NCBI RefSeq assembly: GCF_017377715.1
Contig: NZ_JAFVMF010000004.1
Location: forward strand, 186,001-250,000
DNA: 64,000 nt
From: Acetobacter sacchari
Lineage (GTDB): Bacteria > Pseudomonadota > Alphaproteobacteria > Acetobacterales > Acetobacteraceae
Direction: 5' to 3'
The notes beneath the pieces are model-generated. The model ran no database searches. It was not told the DNA's origin and saw only the letters and a list, made by a program, of their open reading frames with translations. The translations under genes were made by a program, and so were the position numbers. Of the stretch, positions 8,341 to 17,178 are shown one piece after another. Each line of letters starts with the position of its first letter. Position 1 is the first letter of the stretch.

Positions 8341-9624
8341 TTAGTCGAGACGGGCGGACGGGCGGGCCACTGCGTCGACCAGATCCGCCAGCAGCGACAT
8401 CATCCCGCGCCAGAAACCGTAAAGCTCGATCTGATGCTGGCGATACAGCATGACGTGACCCAGCCGCGCGGCCAGCCCCCTCATCCAGCCGCCGCCAAAT
8501 ACACCGCCACCCGGCAGCGTGCCCCAGCCGTTATAATCGCCCAGCGCCACGATCGCGCCCTTGTTCCGGAACACGCACGACGGAACAGGTTTGCCTGAGC
8601 GAAGCAGCGCCGGAATATGCCGCGCCAGATGATGCGCCTGCTGCCGTGCGACCTGCGCCGTCGGCGGCAGAGGCTCGTCCGCGATATAGGAACAGTCGCC
8701 CATCGCAAAAATCCGCTCGTCGTCTATCGATTGCAGGTTTGGATGAACGACGATCTGCCCTGAACGACCGAGCGACAATCCGCCATAAGCCTTGGTCACG
8801 TCGGGCGCCTTCACGCCTGCAGCCCACACCCGCAGCGTAGCGGGAACGTGGGTTCCGTCCTTGAGGCTAAATCCCTCCGCGTCGGCGCCAGACACCATGG
8901 CGGAGGTGCGAACGGTCACGCCAATGCGTTCCAACTCCTTTTCAGCCGCAGCCGACACACTTTCGGGGAAAGCCGGGACGATCCGTGGTCCGGCCTCCAG
9001 CAGCGTGATCCGCATTTTCGGCGGCGACGCGCCGAACGCGTGCAATTCGACAATTTCAATCGCCTTGTGCAGCTCCGCGGCAAGCTGCGTGCCTGTCGCG
9101 CCGCCGCCGACGATGGCGATATTCAGCTCGCTCCCCGTCGCATAGGCGCGAAGAAGCTCCATACGAAATTTTTCGTTGAACCCGTTCGCTTCGACAAGAT
9201 TGTCGATGAACAGACAGTGCTCCGCCACACCGGGCGTGCGGAAATCATTTGCGCAGCTGCCGATGGCGAAGATCAGCACGTCATACCCGATCGTGCGGCT
9301 CTCGAGCACCACCTGACCATCCGACGCCTGTAGCGGACCGAGCGTGATCTCACGCTTTTCCCTGTCGAGACCGACCACGTCGCCCGGCCAGAATTCAAAG
9401 TTATGGGCGCTCGCCTGCCCCATAAAACTGATACGGTCGTTCTCGTTCGACGCCGTGCCCGCTGCAAAGCAATGCAGCATCGGCTTCCAAACGTGCGAAA
9501 AGCCGCGATCGATCAGCGTAATACGCGCTTCACCCTGTTTCCCGACCGTCGCGCCGAGCCGCGTCGCCAGAGCAAGCCCGGCGACTCCGCCGCCGACAAT
9601 GACGATTCCGGTTTTCGACGACAT
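8341..9624 (-). CDS. ndh: Type II NADH dehydrogenase (single-subunit)
   Basis: Membrane-associated flavoprotein that oxidises NADH and reduces ubiquinone without pumping protons. The 427 residues show two nucleotide-binding motifs, IVIVGGGVAGLALATRLG near residue 5 (FAD) and IAIVGGGATGTQLAAEL in the middle (NADH), and the late FAD motif FAMGDCS. The frame could extend 27 codons upstream, but that region contains the aldB terminator hairpins, so the ATG at 9624 is chosen. The C-terminal 60 residues end in an amphipathic stretch that may hold it on the membrane. Downstream of the NADH-forming aldB, it can re-oxidise that NADH. Other FAD/NAD disulfide-type oxidoreductases are less likely. Confidence 0.85.
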   Translation of the reverse strand: MSSKTGIVIVGGGVAGLALATRLGATVGKQGEARITLIDRGFSHVWKPMLHCFAAGTASNENDRISFMGQASAHNFEFWPGDVVGLDREKREITLGPLQASDGQVVLESRTIGYDVLIFAIGSCANDFRTPGVAEHCLFIDNLVEANGFNEKFRMELLRAYATGSELNIAIVGGGATGTQLAAELHKAIEIVELHAFGASPPKMRITLLEAGPRIVPAFPESVSAAAEKELERIGVTVRTSAMVSGADAEGFSLKDGTHVPATLRVWAAGVKAPDVTKAYGGLSLGRSGQIVVHPNLQSIDDERIFAMGDCSYIADEPLPPTAQVARQQAHHLARHIPALLRSGKPVPSCVFRNKGAIVALGDYNGWGTLPGGGVFGGGWMRGLAARLGHVMLYRQHQIELYGFWRGMMSLLADLVDAVARPSARLD

Positions 9625-9647
9625 CAGTTCCGATACCTCTTCGCTGT

Positions 9648-9671
9648 AGAAAACGCCCCCTTGCCGGGGGC
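9648..9671 (-). terminator. Intrinsic terminator of aldB
   Basis: Read on the minus strand, GCCCCC, a five-base loop and GGGGGC are followed directly by GTTTTCT. It lies 35 bp after the aldB stop and 24 bp before the chosen ndh start, so the genes may have separate transcripts or partial read-through. Confidence 0.6.
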
Positions 9672-9675
9672 TGGA

Positions 9676-9696
9676 CCGGGGCGGGAAACGCCCCGG
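9676..9696. terminator. Second hairpin after aldB
   Basis: CCGGGGCG, a GGAAA loop and CGCCCCGG make a perfect 8-bp GC stem 10 bp after the aldB stop and just before the intrinsic terminator. It probably stabilises the 3' end or helps termination. Confidence 0.45.
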
Positions 9697-9705
9697 CCGA
9701 CCCAA

Positions 9706-11208
9706 TCAGAAGAAACCGAGCTTCTTCTCGCTGTAGCTGACCAGCAGGTTCTTGGTCTGCTGGTAGTGTTCAAGCACCATCTTGTGCGTTTCGCGACCGA
9801 TCCCGGACTTCTTGTATCCGCCGAACGCCGCATGCGCGGGATAGACATGATAGCAGTTAACCCAGACGCGGCCAGCCTGAAGGCCCCGCCCCATGCGGTA
9901 ACAAGTGTTGGCGTCGCGCGACCAGACGCCGGAGCCAAGGCCGAACTCTGTGTCGTTGGCGATGGCCAGCGCCTCCTCTTCCGTCCTGAACGTCGTCACC
10001 GCAAGAACGGGTCCGAAAATTTCTTCCTGGAAGATACGCATTTTATTGTTACCCCGGAACACGGTCGGCTGCACGTAGCATCCATCGTTGAAATCGGGGC
10101 CAAGATCCGGCGTCGCGCCTCCGGTAAGAAGCTCTGCGCCCTCTCCTTTGCCGATGCCGATATATTCGAGGATTTTCTGCTGCTGCATGGTGGAGTTCTG
10201 CGCCCCCATCATGGTCTCGGGATCGAGCGGGTTGCCCTGTCGGATCGCCTTCACACGCGGAAGGGCGCGCTCGATGAAGCGCTCGTAGATATCCTCATGC
10301 ACCAAAGCGCGGCTCGGGCAGGAGCAGATCTGCCCCTGATTCAGCGTGAACATGGTGAAGCCCTCGATCGCCTTGTCGAGATAGTCGTCGTCGTGGTCCA
10401 TGATATCGGCGAAGAAGATGTTCGGCGACTTGCCGCCCAGCTCCAGCGTGGCCGGGATCAGGTTTTCCGCAGCGGCGTGCGCGATCATCTTGCCCGTCGG
10501 CGTCGATCCGGTGAACGCGATCTTGGCGATGCGCTTGCTGTTGGACAGCGCGGCGCCGACGTCGCGGCCAAGGCCGTTGACGATGTTCAGCGTTCCCGAC
10601 GGGAAAAGATCGCCAATCAGCTCCATAAGGACGAGAATGCTGGCGGGCGTGGTCTCGGCAGGCTTCATCACGACGCAGTTGCCCGCGGCGAGAGCCGGCG
10701 CCAGCTTCCACGAGCCCATCAGGATCGGGAAATTCCACGGAATGATCTGGCCAACAACGCCGAGAGGCTCATGGAAATGATAGGCCACCGTGTCTTCGGT
10801 GATCTCGCTCAGGGCGCCTTCCTGTGCGCGGATACAGCCTGCGAAATACCGGAAATGATCGATGGCGAGCGGAATGTCGGCCGCCAGCGTTTCGCGGATC
10901 GGCTTGCCGTTGTCCCAGCTTTCCGCACGGGCGAGCAGGTCGAGATTGGCTTCCATCCGGTCTGCCGCCTTCAGCAGCGCGAGCGAACGTTCGGTGGCCG
11001 ACATGCGCGACCAGACCGGGAACGCCTTGTGCGCCGCGTCAAGCGCGAGTTCGATGTCCTCAGCCGTGGACTGGGGGACTTCGCAGATGACCTTTCCGTT
11101 CACCGGCGAGGAGCTTTTCATATACTCGCCCTTCACGGGCGCCTTCCACTCTCCGCCGATGAAATTCTCATACCGGGACTTGAAGGGTGGTTCCTGATTC
11201 ACGGCCAT
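9706..11208 (-). CDS. aldB: NAD(P)-dependent aldehyde dehydrogenase, AldB type
   Basis: Oxidises acetaldehyde or other aldehydes to acids in the cytoplasm. It has 500 residues and follows E. coli AldB closely: YENFIGGEW at the start, [31 protein letters not shown] with the general-base Glu, the catalytic Cys in [11 protein letters not shown] (C295), [13 protein letters not shown], and the end [21 protein letters not shown]. The frame reaches 11274, but the ATG at 11208 has GGAG 8 bp upstream and gives the family's normal N-terminus. A perfect 11-bp inverted repeat lies about 80 bp upstream. The gene fits the alcohol and acetaldehyde metabolism expected of acetic acid bacteria. Confidence 0.92.
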   Translation of the reverse strand: MAVNQEPPFKSRYENFIGGEWKAPVKGEYMKSSSPVNGKVICEVPQSTAEDIELALDAAHKAFPVWSRMSATERSLALLKAADRMEANLDLLARAESWDNGKPIRETLAADIPLAIDHFRYFAGCIRAQEGALSEITEDTVAYHFHEPLGVVGQIIPWNFPILMGSWKLAPALAAGNCVVMKPAETTPASILVLMELIGDLFPSGTLNIVNGLGRDVGAALSNSKRIAKIAFTGSTPTGKMIAHAAAENLIPATLELGGKSPNIFFADIMDHDDDYLDKAIEGFTMFTLNQGQICSCPSRALVHEDIYERFIERALPRVKAIRQGNPLDPETMMGAQNSTMQQQKILEYIGIGKGEGAELLTGGATPDLGPDFNDGCYVQPTVFRGNNKMRIFQEEIFGPVLAVTTFRTEEEALAIANDTEFGLGSGVWSRDANTCYRMGRGLQAGRVWVNCYHVYPAHAAFGGYKKSGIGRETHKMVLEHYQQTKNLLVSYSEKKLGFF

Positions 11209-11284
11209 ATTGGCGCTCCGTGGTTCTGATCGATGCCATTCCGGCAGGACGCCGGATCGAACAAACAGGACCATTTTGGTCTTG

Positions 11285-11312
11285 TTATCTATATACGTCG
11301 CTATATAGATAA
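11285..11312. promoter_or_regulatory. Perfect inverted repeat upstream of aldB, candidate operator
   Basis: TTATCTATATA, six bases (CGTCGC), then TATATAGATAA: 11-bp arms without mismatch, AT-rich in a GC-rich chromosome, ending 77 bp before the aldB start. A dimeric repressor or activator site overlapping the promoter is the simplest reading. The regulator is not evident in the window. Confidence 0.6.
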
Positions 11313-11528
11313 TTGACCCATCGCAAGGGGGAGCTTCGTCACGCTGACGTGAAAAATGGCACCGAGTGCCATTTTTTGCGGGAATTCATTCACTTGCAAT
11401 AAACGCAACCCTGATACGCAAATAACCCGACATAAAATCGTCCAGCGTCGGCCGACGCCATGCAGGCCCATGTGCATGGCTGCCGCAGACGACACGTGCG
11501 CAAACCTTCCGGCTGAGAACAGTCTCCG

Positions 11529-12857
11529 TCACGGCGACCTGAATCGCGGATTTTGCGCCAGTTCGTCAGCAAACCGGATCATCGCCGCAAGCGCCAGTTC
11601 CACGTCGTCATCGAGAACAGACTCCGCCGGGTTGTGGCTGATCCCGCCTGCGCAGCGAATGAACAGCATGGAGACCGGCGCAATCGCCGCGATGTTCATC
11701 GCGTCGTGCCCCGCCTGACTGACAATCAACGGCGGTTCATACCCAGCGACATCCCGCACAGCGCCTGAAAGCGCCTCGTTCAGCATCTGGTCGCAGACAG
11801 CGCCTGCGAGCTGATGGCGCTCCTCCACCGCGTGACCGACGCGCCGCTCGGCGCAAATCGCGGCGGCGGCCGCGAAAATCTCCGACGCGGCCCGATCTCG
11901 GGTCTCTCGCAGCGCCGCACGCAGATCGAGGCTGAACGTGACCGCACCGCTCACGATATTCGTCGCAGAGTTCTCGCCCGTCGAGAGCCACCCCACGGTC
12001 GCCACCAGATCGACCGGCCCGCGTGCGGCGATCTCTTCGATGGCCAGCACTATGGCCGCCGATGCCGTCAATGCGTCCCGCCGCTTGTGCATCGCCGTGC
12101 CAGCGTGGGCCGCCATCCCTTCGACCGTAAAGTAGTAGCGCGCCTGCGCGGCGATGCTGCTGACCACGCCGAGCGGCAATCCCGCCTCTTCGAGAGACGG
12201 CGCCTGCTCGATATGCGCTTCCAGATACGCCGCAACCTCGCCCGGCGCGCGGTAAGCGTCCGCGAAGCGATCCGGGTCAACGCCCCAGCCCGAAAGCGCA
12301 TTGACCAGAGACACGCCGCCACGGTCCGAAACCGCCAGAGCGTCGGGCGGCAGCACGCCCGCAACTGACCTCGAACCGAGCATGTAGGACGGAAAACGCG
12401 ATCCTTCCTCGTCCCCGAAACCGATCACTTCCAGCGCGAACGGAAGCCTGCGTCCCGCACGGTGGAAGGCGTCGACCAGCTCGACGCCAAGCATGACGCC
12501 CAGCATTCCGTCATAGCTACCAGCGTCCTTGACGCTGTCGACATGCGAACCGACCAGCAGTGCGGGCGCCCCCGGCGTCAGCCCTTCATATCGTCCCAGA
12601 ATATTTCCGGCGGGGTCGAGGGAGACGGTCATTCCCGCCTCCTGCATCCAGCTGGTCGTAATCTCGCATGTCGCCTCATGCCCCGGACCGAGAAACGGCC
12701 GGAAGAGATGATCGCGCGTATCACTGAACGGCCAGCGGCTGAGCAGGTCGCACCGCGCGACCGCGCGCGCTCCCCCCGGTTCCATCGCCGCCGCGGCGGC
12801 GAGCGCGACCTCTGCGTGCCGCGTCACAGCCCGACACCCGGTTGCGGGAACAGCCAC
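11529..12857 (-). CDS. M20-family amidohydrolase (allantoate amidohydrolase / N-carbamoyl-amino-acid hydrolase)
   Basis: Zn-dependent hydrolase of the hydantoinase/carbamoylase family, 442 residues. Metal ligands are visible in GSHVDSV (His) and GSYDGMLG (Asp), with FGDEEGSRF carrying the catalytic and ligand Glu. Later motifs include HIEQAPSLEE, a lid-domain GMAAHAGTAM, and SQAGHDAMNIA and GGISHNPAE near the end. This pattern is shared by AllC, L-carbamoylases and beta-ureidopropionases, so the exact substrate is open. The frame starts at a GTG (12857); an ATG at 12785 is an alternative. No other purine or hydantoin genes adjoin it, so the pathway is not supported by context. Confidence 0.85.
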   Translation of the reverse strand: MAVPATGCRAVTRHAEVALAAAAAMEPGGARAVARCDLLSRWPFSDTRDHLFRPFLGPGHEATCEITTSWMQEAGMTVSLDPAGNILGRYEGLTPGAPALLVGSHVDSVKDAGSYDGMLGVMLGVELVDAFHRAGRRLPFALEVIGFGDEEGSRFPSYMLGSRSVAGVLPPDALAVSDRGGVSLVNALSGWGVDPDRFADAYRAPGEVAAYLEAHIEQAPSLEEAGLPLGVVSSIAAQARYYFTVEGMAAHAGTAMHKRRDALTASAAIVLAIEEIAARGPVDLVATVGWLSTGENSATNIVSGAVTFSLDLRAALRETRDRAASEIFAAAAAICAERRVGHAVEERHQLAGAVCDQMLNEALSGAVRDVAGYEPPLIVSQAGHDAMNIAAIAPVSMLFIRCAGGISHNPAESVLDDDVELALAAMIRFADELAQNPRFRSP

Positions 12858-12993
12858 GCCTGAGCAACAGCCAGGCTCGTTCGATCGGGCAGGGAATAGG
12901 ACATGACTGCGAAGATGACGCGCCGCTTCAGGAAAAGCAATCGAGCGGCCTGCAGCAGGGGCTGTGCGGTTTTCTCCGTCAGCCGCAGCGGGC

Positions 12994-13710
12994 TCAGTTC
13001 TCGCGCGCGGTCAGCCAGGTCGCGTGTGTGACGCCGTTTTCCGTTTCCAGAAATTCGACCACCCGGTCCAGTTCCGCCGTCTCGACGACGCTGCTGCTCA
13101 GGACAGCGGAAATTTCTATGCTTCCCTCCCCGCGATCAGACAGCGTCACGTCGGCGACCGGAAAACGCGCCGCCTCCAGCCGGTCGACTAACAGGTCGCG
13201 CAGCAATCCGGCGTGAGCCTGATCGGTCAGCAGGCTCACGGAATAAGTGGCCTCGGCGGATCGCCCTACGACCGGCACACGGTCGATCGCCTTGACCAAT
13301 GGCCTCAGCAACGTGTTTCCCGCGATGATGAACAGGGTAAGCAGCCCGGCCTCGGCCACCAGATCGGCGCCAGCGCAGGCCCCTACGGCGGCGGAGCACC
13401 ACAGCGTCGCCGCGGTGTTCAGACCGCGTATATTGGCCCCGTCCTTCATGATGACGCCTGCGCCCAGAAAGCCCACCCCGGACACGACATAGGCTATCAC
13501 GCGCACCGCGCCGTCATTGCCCGTCAGGCGCACGGCGAGATCGACGAACGCGGCTGCGCCGAGCGCGACGAGAGCGTTGGTGCGTAGTCCTGCCGTCCGC
13601 TGTCTGTATTGCCGCTCCGCGCCGATCAGCGTTCCAAAAATGAACGCAGACAGATAGCTCGCGCATGTATCGAGAAAAGACCGGGGATCGAACGTGGCGA
13701 TGAAATGCAT
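12994..13710 (-). CDS. MgtC/SapB-family membrane protein
   Basis: About 238 residues with four to five N-terminal membrane segments carrying the family signature: LIGAERQYRQRTAGLRTNAL, then GVGFLGAGVIMKDG and GLNTAATLWCSAAVG. A soluble C-terminal domain of about 85 residues follows (residues about 150-238), as in long MgtC proteins. The start is the ATG at 13710 with AGAGG 7 bp upstream; the frame extends further but without family similarity. MgtC proteins are linked to growth at low magnesium and to ATP synthase modulation. No magnesium riboswitch was recognised in the 150 bp upstream. Confidence 0.87.
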   Translation of the reverse strand: MHFIATFDPRSFLDTCASYLSAFIFGTLIGAERQYRQRTAGLRTNALVALGAAAFVDLAVRLTGNDGAVRVIAYVVSGVGFLGAGVIMKDGANIRGLNTAATLWCSAAVGACAGADLVAEAGLLTLFIIAGNTLLRPLVKAIDRVPVVGRSAEATYSVSLLTDQAHAGLLRDLLVDRLEAARFPVADVTLSDRGEGSIEISAVLSSSVVETAELDRVVEFLETENGVTHATWLTAREN

Positions 13711-13857
13711 CGGGCGCCTCTGCCGCCTTGGCGAACGCCAGAGGGGCGGTGCGCCGTCGCGTAAACGAGGCGAACCGTGACCAGAGGCGACGACGGCGTC
13801 AAGCGACAAACATGTGTCGCACGACGCCGCGATGGCCGCCCGCTGAGATGCCCGCCG

Positions 13858-14190
13858 TTATTCGTTCCGCAAAGCGGACGCCTCCTCCTCCCGCGTGCCG
13901 AACGGAGTTTCGCGCAGTTCATCGCGCTCATTCATGCTGCCGCCAGGATCGCCAAGATTATCCTGCAACCGAGCATCCTCGATAGGCTGCCCGTCCGGGC
14001 CAAGCGGAACAGCCGGATCGACAGGCTCCTGCCCCGCTTCCGGGTTTATCTCCATTCCAACGAGGTCGCCCGCCGCCTCCAGATAGCCCTCCGGCCCGCA
14101 GGTCGGCTTTCCATCAGCTTCCCACAACGCCTTCGCTCGCGCCTTGATCCGCGCCTGCAATGATGGCGACTCTTCCAGAGGATTTTGCAT
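13858..14190 (-). CDS. DUF2934-type small hydrophilic protein
   Basis: A 110-residue acidic protein. Residues about 10-35 (RIKARAKALWEADGKPTCGPEGYL) match the DUF2934 pattern of an R-A-x-x-LWE-A-G-K-P helix. The rest is rich in Glu, Asp, Pro and Gly and likely disordered (DGQPIEDARLQDN, PFGTREEEASALRNE). The longer frame to 14448 is rejected because the ATG at 14190 has AAGGGAG 7 bp upstream and the extra part lacks coding character. Function unknown; such proteins often accompany stress genes. It is the next gene upstream of mgtC on the same strand, 147 bp away. Confidence 0.7.
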   Translation of the reverse strand: MQNPLEESPSLQARIKARAKALWEADGKPTCGPEGYLEAAGDLVGMEINPEAGQEPVDPAVPLGPDGQPIEDARLQDNLGDPGGSMNERDELRETPFGTREEEASALRNE

Positions 14191-14449
14191 GTCGTTTCTC
14201 CCTTGCGACGCCGCCCTTCGGACGAGTACGACCGAACGAACAAGCACGTTCAGAAAGTATAACGCATCGGGAGCCGATCCGTGCGCTCCTTTTCTCATGA
14301 ACTTCCGCCTGATGAATTGCCGTTCAAAAGCGCTTCTGCGGGGAGCAGGCCAGCCATGGTCCATTTGCCGATTTCGGACTCGGCTCACCAGGTAATGACC
14401 CTGCCTGCACGGCCACTGACTACAGAGAACGTTCCAGGCGCCAGTCATG

Positions 14450-14929
14450 TTACCGAGAGATATTCCGTGCTCTTTCGTTGAGAACGGCCAAAACGAATTT
14501 CATCAGACGCTTTGGCGCCACAACATCAACGCCTGAGCGGCCGTCTGCAACTGCAATCACCTCGTGAGGCCACGACGACCACCATCTGTCTTTCTTGCCT
14601 CTCCAGACATTATTTTTCATTTCCGAAAAAAATTTTGACCGGCGCAGGGTCATTTCGATAGCGCTGGCGTCCGTGCGCGCAACTGTAATCCGGAGCGGAC
14701 GCGCTCGGTAGCACTGCACCCAAACCCCAACAAACGCCCCGACCAACTCGGGCAGGACATACTCAAGACCACTGAGCATATATAGGAAAACACAAATAGC
14801 GAGCAACAGACCGGCTACGGAAAGTGCTTCTGCAATCCCATAGACGGGAAATATCAGGTCGCGAAGAACTCCGTAGCGAGATGTTATTTTATATTCCCCT
14901 GCTTCAAGCAAACTTTTTCTCCACGCCAC
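14450..14929 (-). CDS. Hypothetical membrane protein
   Basis: 159 residues with one clear hydrophobic hairpin (EALSVAGLLLAICVFLYML and LVGAFVGVWVQCY, residues about 33-70), followed by a basic, Trp-rich soluble part (RGKKDRWWSSWPHEV). Family not recognised. The start is a GTG whose only ribosome-like site (AGAGGGG) overlaps it, and it lies 13 bp after the stop of the Tat-exported protein gene, so translational coupling is likely. The pair may act together at the membrane. The start is uncertain by a few codons. Confidence 0.55.
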   Translation of the reverse strand: MAWRKSLLEAGEYKITSRYGVLRDLIFPVYGIAEALSVAGLLLAICVFLYMLSGLEYVLPELVGAFVGVWVQCYRARPLRITVARTDASAIEMTLRRSKFFSEMKNNVWRGKKDRWWSSWPHEVIAVADGRSGVDVVAPKRLMKFVLAVLNERARNISR

Positions 14930-14942
14930 CCCCCTCTGACTA

Positions 14943-15527
14943 TCACGGCGCAGGAAGCGTCCATCCCATAAGAGCGTGTTCGATCAATGCCCCATTTTTA
15001 TCCATCCAGGCCGACGCTTCGTGATTGACGCCAGGGCTGACGCCGTAAAATCTGCGCGAATAAATTACGCCCATACCGCCACTTTCGACCAGCTGAAGAC
15101 GAGCGAAGGCAATTTCAAGCACGCCGGCGTCAGACAACGCTGCTTCTGCGAAGTAAATGGCTGGTTTCTCGGCAGTAGCCTGAACAGCGTCAACTTTCAG
15201 GATTTTTCCGTTCTTCTGGTATAGCGCAACCGTGTTGTTGGCTATTTCCGCCATGCGATCCGCTGAATGTGCGTCCGGATACCGGACGATCGTCATCATC
15301 TCCAGCCACTTCTGCAGATCCTCCTGCCCTTCGGGCGTGAATTCCTGCTGATTTCCGCTTTGCCACCGGAACAGGTAATCGGATCCCCTGAAGGTAAGAT
15401 GGTCAGTCACCGTCCCGGCTCCTTCCGCTTCGACGCACACTACTGGAAGCGTGGCGCAGACCAGAAACGATCCGCAACACGTTTTAAGGAACTCCCGTCG
15501 GGAGATACGCGGCATCGGCTTGGTCAT
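14943..15527 (-). CDS. Tat-exported hypothetical protein
   Basis: The 194-residue protein begins with a textbook twin-arginine signal, SRREFLK at residues 9-15, followed by a hydrophobic segment ending near VCVEAEGA. The mature part (LTFRGSDYLFRWQSG, QEDLQKWLEMMTIV, MGVIYSRRFYG) has alternating strands and no cofactor motif I recognise. Tat export suggests folding before export. The ATG at 15527 is chosen over the frame's start at 15575 because it places the RR motif at the proper distance. It is followed at 13 bp by a membrane protein gene, probably an operon. Confidence 0.68.
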   Translation of the reverse strand: MTKPMPRISRREFLKTCCGSFLVCATLPVVCVEAEGAGTVTDHLTFRGSDYLFRWQSGNQQEFTPEGQEDLQKWLEMMTIVRYPDAHSADRMAEIANNTVALYQKNGKILKVDAVQATAEKPAIYFAEAALSDAGVLEIAFARLQLVESGGMGVIYSRRFYGVSPGVNHEASAWMDKNGALIEHALMGWTLPAP

Positions 15528-15728
15528 CGAGTGATCGTCTTTCGAGGTCCTGCCTGCACGATTGCTTCCAGGCAAAGGGTGGCGGTCGCGCTCAGCAAGC
15601 CGACAAGCAACATACGTACAATCATGACTGGCGCCTGACTGAGGTCAAGCATTTGTCCGCATGAATGAATTCCGCCCATTCGACATAACGTCCCCAGCAT
15701 GGCTGAATACATGCATGGAGAGGCTATC

Positions 15729-16583
15729 ATGACTGAAAATATCAAGCCCGGCTCAATCGAAGACCGCGCCATCGGCGCATTCGTGGGCCTCGCCATAGGC
15801 GACGCTCTCGGAACGGCGGTCGAGTTCCAGCCCCGCGGGACCTTCGCACCAGTCACCGGGATGCGCGGCGGCGGCGTGTTTGGCCTCAACCCGGGCGAAT
15901 GGACCGACGACACATCCATGGCGCTCGCACTGGCTGACGCTTTGCTGGAGAACCCTGATCTGACCGATCCGGCCGGCGTCATGAACCGCTGGCTGAGATG
16001 GTACATATACGGCGACTACAGCCATAACGGGCGGTGTTTCGATATCGGGATTCAGACATCGGGCGTGCTGAGGGATTGGGAGACAGAAGGCCTCCTGCCC
16101 ACCCATGACACTGACAGCGCCGGCAACGGCGGAATCATGCGCCTCGCCCCTGCAGTTCTGGCGCATCTGGACGACAGGAGCGCCGCCATCGACACGGCGC
16201 GCCGACAGAGCGATATGACGCACCGCAACGCCTCATGCCGGGCGATCGCGGGCAACATGGCGGGCATTTTATTCGACCTGATTCACGGGAGAACGGAGCC
16301 GGTCGCGCCGCCAGATATCGCCGCCCGTGCAGAACGCGATGTGCAGTCGACCGGCTATGTCGTGCACACGTTCGAGGCGGCCCTATGGGCCTGCGCGCCC
16401 CAAGACGGATTTGCGGAGATCATGTTGCGTGCAGTGAATCTTGGCGACGACGCCGACAGCGTCGGAGCCGTGGCGGGACAGATCGCCGGAGCACGTTACG
16501 GCCTTGGCGCCATCCCCGCCGATTGGCTCGCCGACCTCGCATGGCGAGACGATATCATCGACAAGGCGCGATCGCTGATTTGA
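15729..16583 (+). CDS. ADP-ribosylglycohydrolase family protein
   Basis: DraG/ARH-type hydrolase of about 284 residues that removes ADP-ribose from proteins or small molecules. Metal-binding motifs are present: GEWTDDTSMALALA (residues about 50-65), GNGGIMRLAP, and the C-terminal GDDADSVGAVAGQIAGARYG with its Asp cluster. The ATG at 15729 follows GGAGAGG by 5 bp; an upstream ATG at 15699 has no such site. No DraT-type transferase or nitrogenase gene is nearby, so the partner is unknown and a role in nitrogenase control is not supported here. Two decayed IS elements begin 170 bp downstream. Confidence 0.88.
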   Translation: MTENIKPGSIEDRAIGAFVGLAIGDALGTAVEFQPRGTFAPVTGMRGGGVFGLNPGEWTDDTSMALALADALLENPDLTDPAGVMNRWLRWYIYGDYSHNGRCFDIGIQTSGVLRDWETEGLLPTHDTDSAGNGGIMRLAPAVLAHLDDRSAAIDTARRQSDMTHRNASCRAIAGNMAGILFDLIHGRTEPVAPPDIAARAERDVQSTGYVVHTFEAALWACAPQDGFAEIMLRAVNLGDDADSVGAVAGQIAGARYGLGAIPADWLADLAWRDDIIDKARSLI

Positions 16584-16757
16584 ACGCACCAAGGAGGCGC
16601 CGGCATGTCACGAACGCGGACTAACTGACGAAACGCTGGCCGCTTCCGAGAGAGCGAAATCTCTGCATCCCCCGCTCGCACTTTAGGGTCGATCAGCATT
16701 CAGGGTTCTCCAAAAGCCTAATCGTTAATTCAACAGGTCTCCGCGTTGAGGTGGACG

Positions 16758-17075
16758 ATGGGGATCAAGCGTTACGAATTGAACAAGGCGCAATGGGAGC
16801 ACACCAGGATTCTGCTGCCCAGGAAAGCGAGTGACCTAGGGCGGATGGGGCCGGACAACCGTCTGTTCGTCAAAGAATGTTTGTGGGTATTATGATCTGG
16901 CGCCATGATGATGAGTGGGAGCGGGTATTCACCGCGCTGACTGAGCAGGCTGGCCGTTCAAGACGCCTGATGCTTGATGCAACCCATCTCAAGGCGCACA
17001 GAACGTCAGCGCCGCTGCTGGAAAAGGAACTTTTCTCCGCCATGCCGGACGAAAAAAAGGCGGCCTGAACTCAAA
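16758..17075 (+). pseudogene. IS5-family transposase, truncated by a nested IS
   Basis: The frame opens with ATG and reads MGIKRYELNKAQWEHTRILL then GRMGPDNRLFVKECLWVL, a typical IS5-family N-terminus. After an internal deletion it resumes as WERVFTALTEQAGRS, LMLDATHLKAHRTSA and, in a shifted frame, RKKGGLNSK. The similarity stops exactly where the next element begins (17076), and no right half was found beyond that element. It was evidently hit by the second IS and then lost its other half. Confidence 0.78.
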
Positions 17076-17100
17076 GTTCTGCGGCGTGTCGTCAGATAAG
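17076..17100 (+). repeat. Left terminal inverted repeat of the IS5-family element
   Basis: GTTCTGCGGCGTGTCGTCAG followed by ATAAG pairs with the reverse complement of the right end with two mismatches in the first 25 bases. Confidence 0.75.
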
Positions 17101-17178
17101 CCATGAGATTAGTGCGTGAGGGTTGTACTTTCTGTCTGGCTGTGATGTGTGTTTCCCGGTTTTGGAGGAGGCAGACGG

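Noticed and set aside
9403-11229. 608-codon plus-strand open frame
   Set aside because: Exact antisense of aldB and ndh, which have full family motifs; the frame's protein is Arg/His-rich with no domain, a usual shadow in GC-rich DNA.
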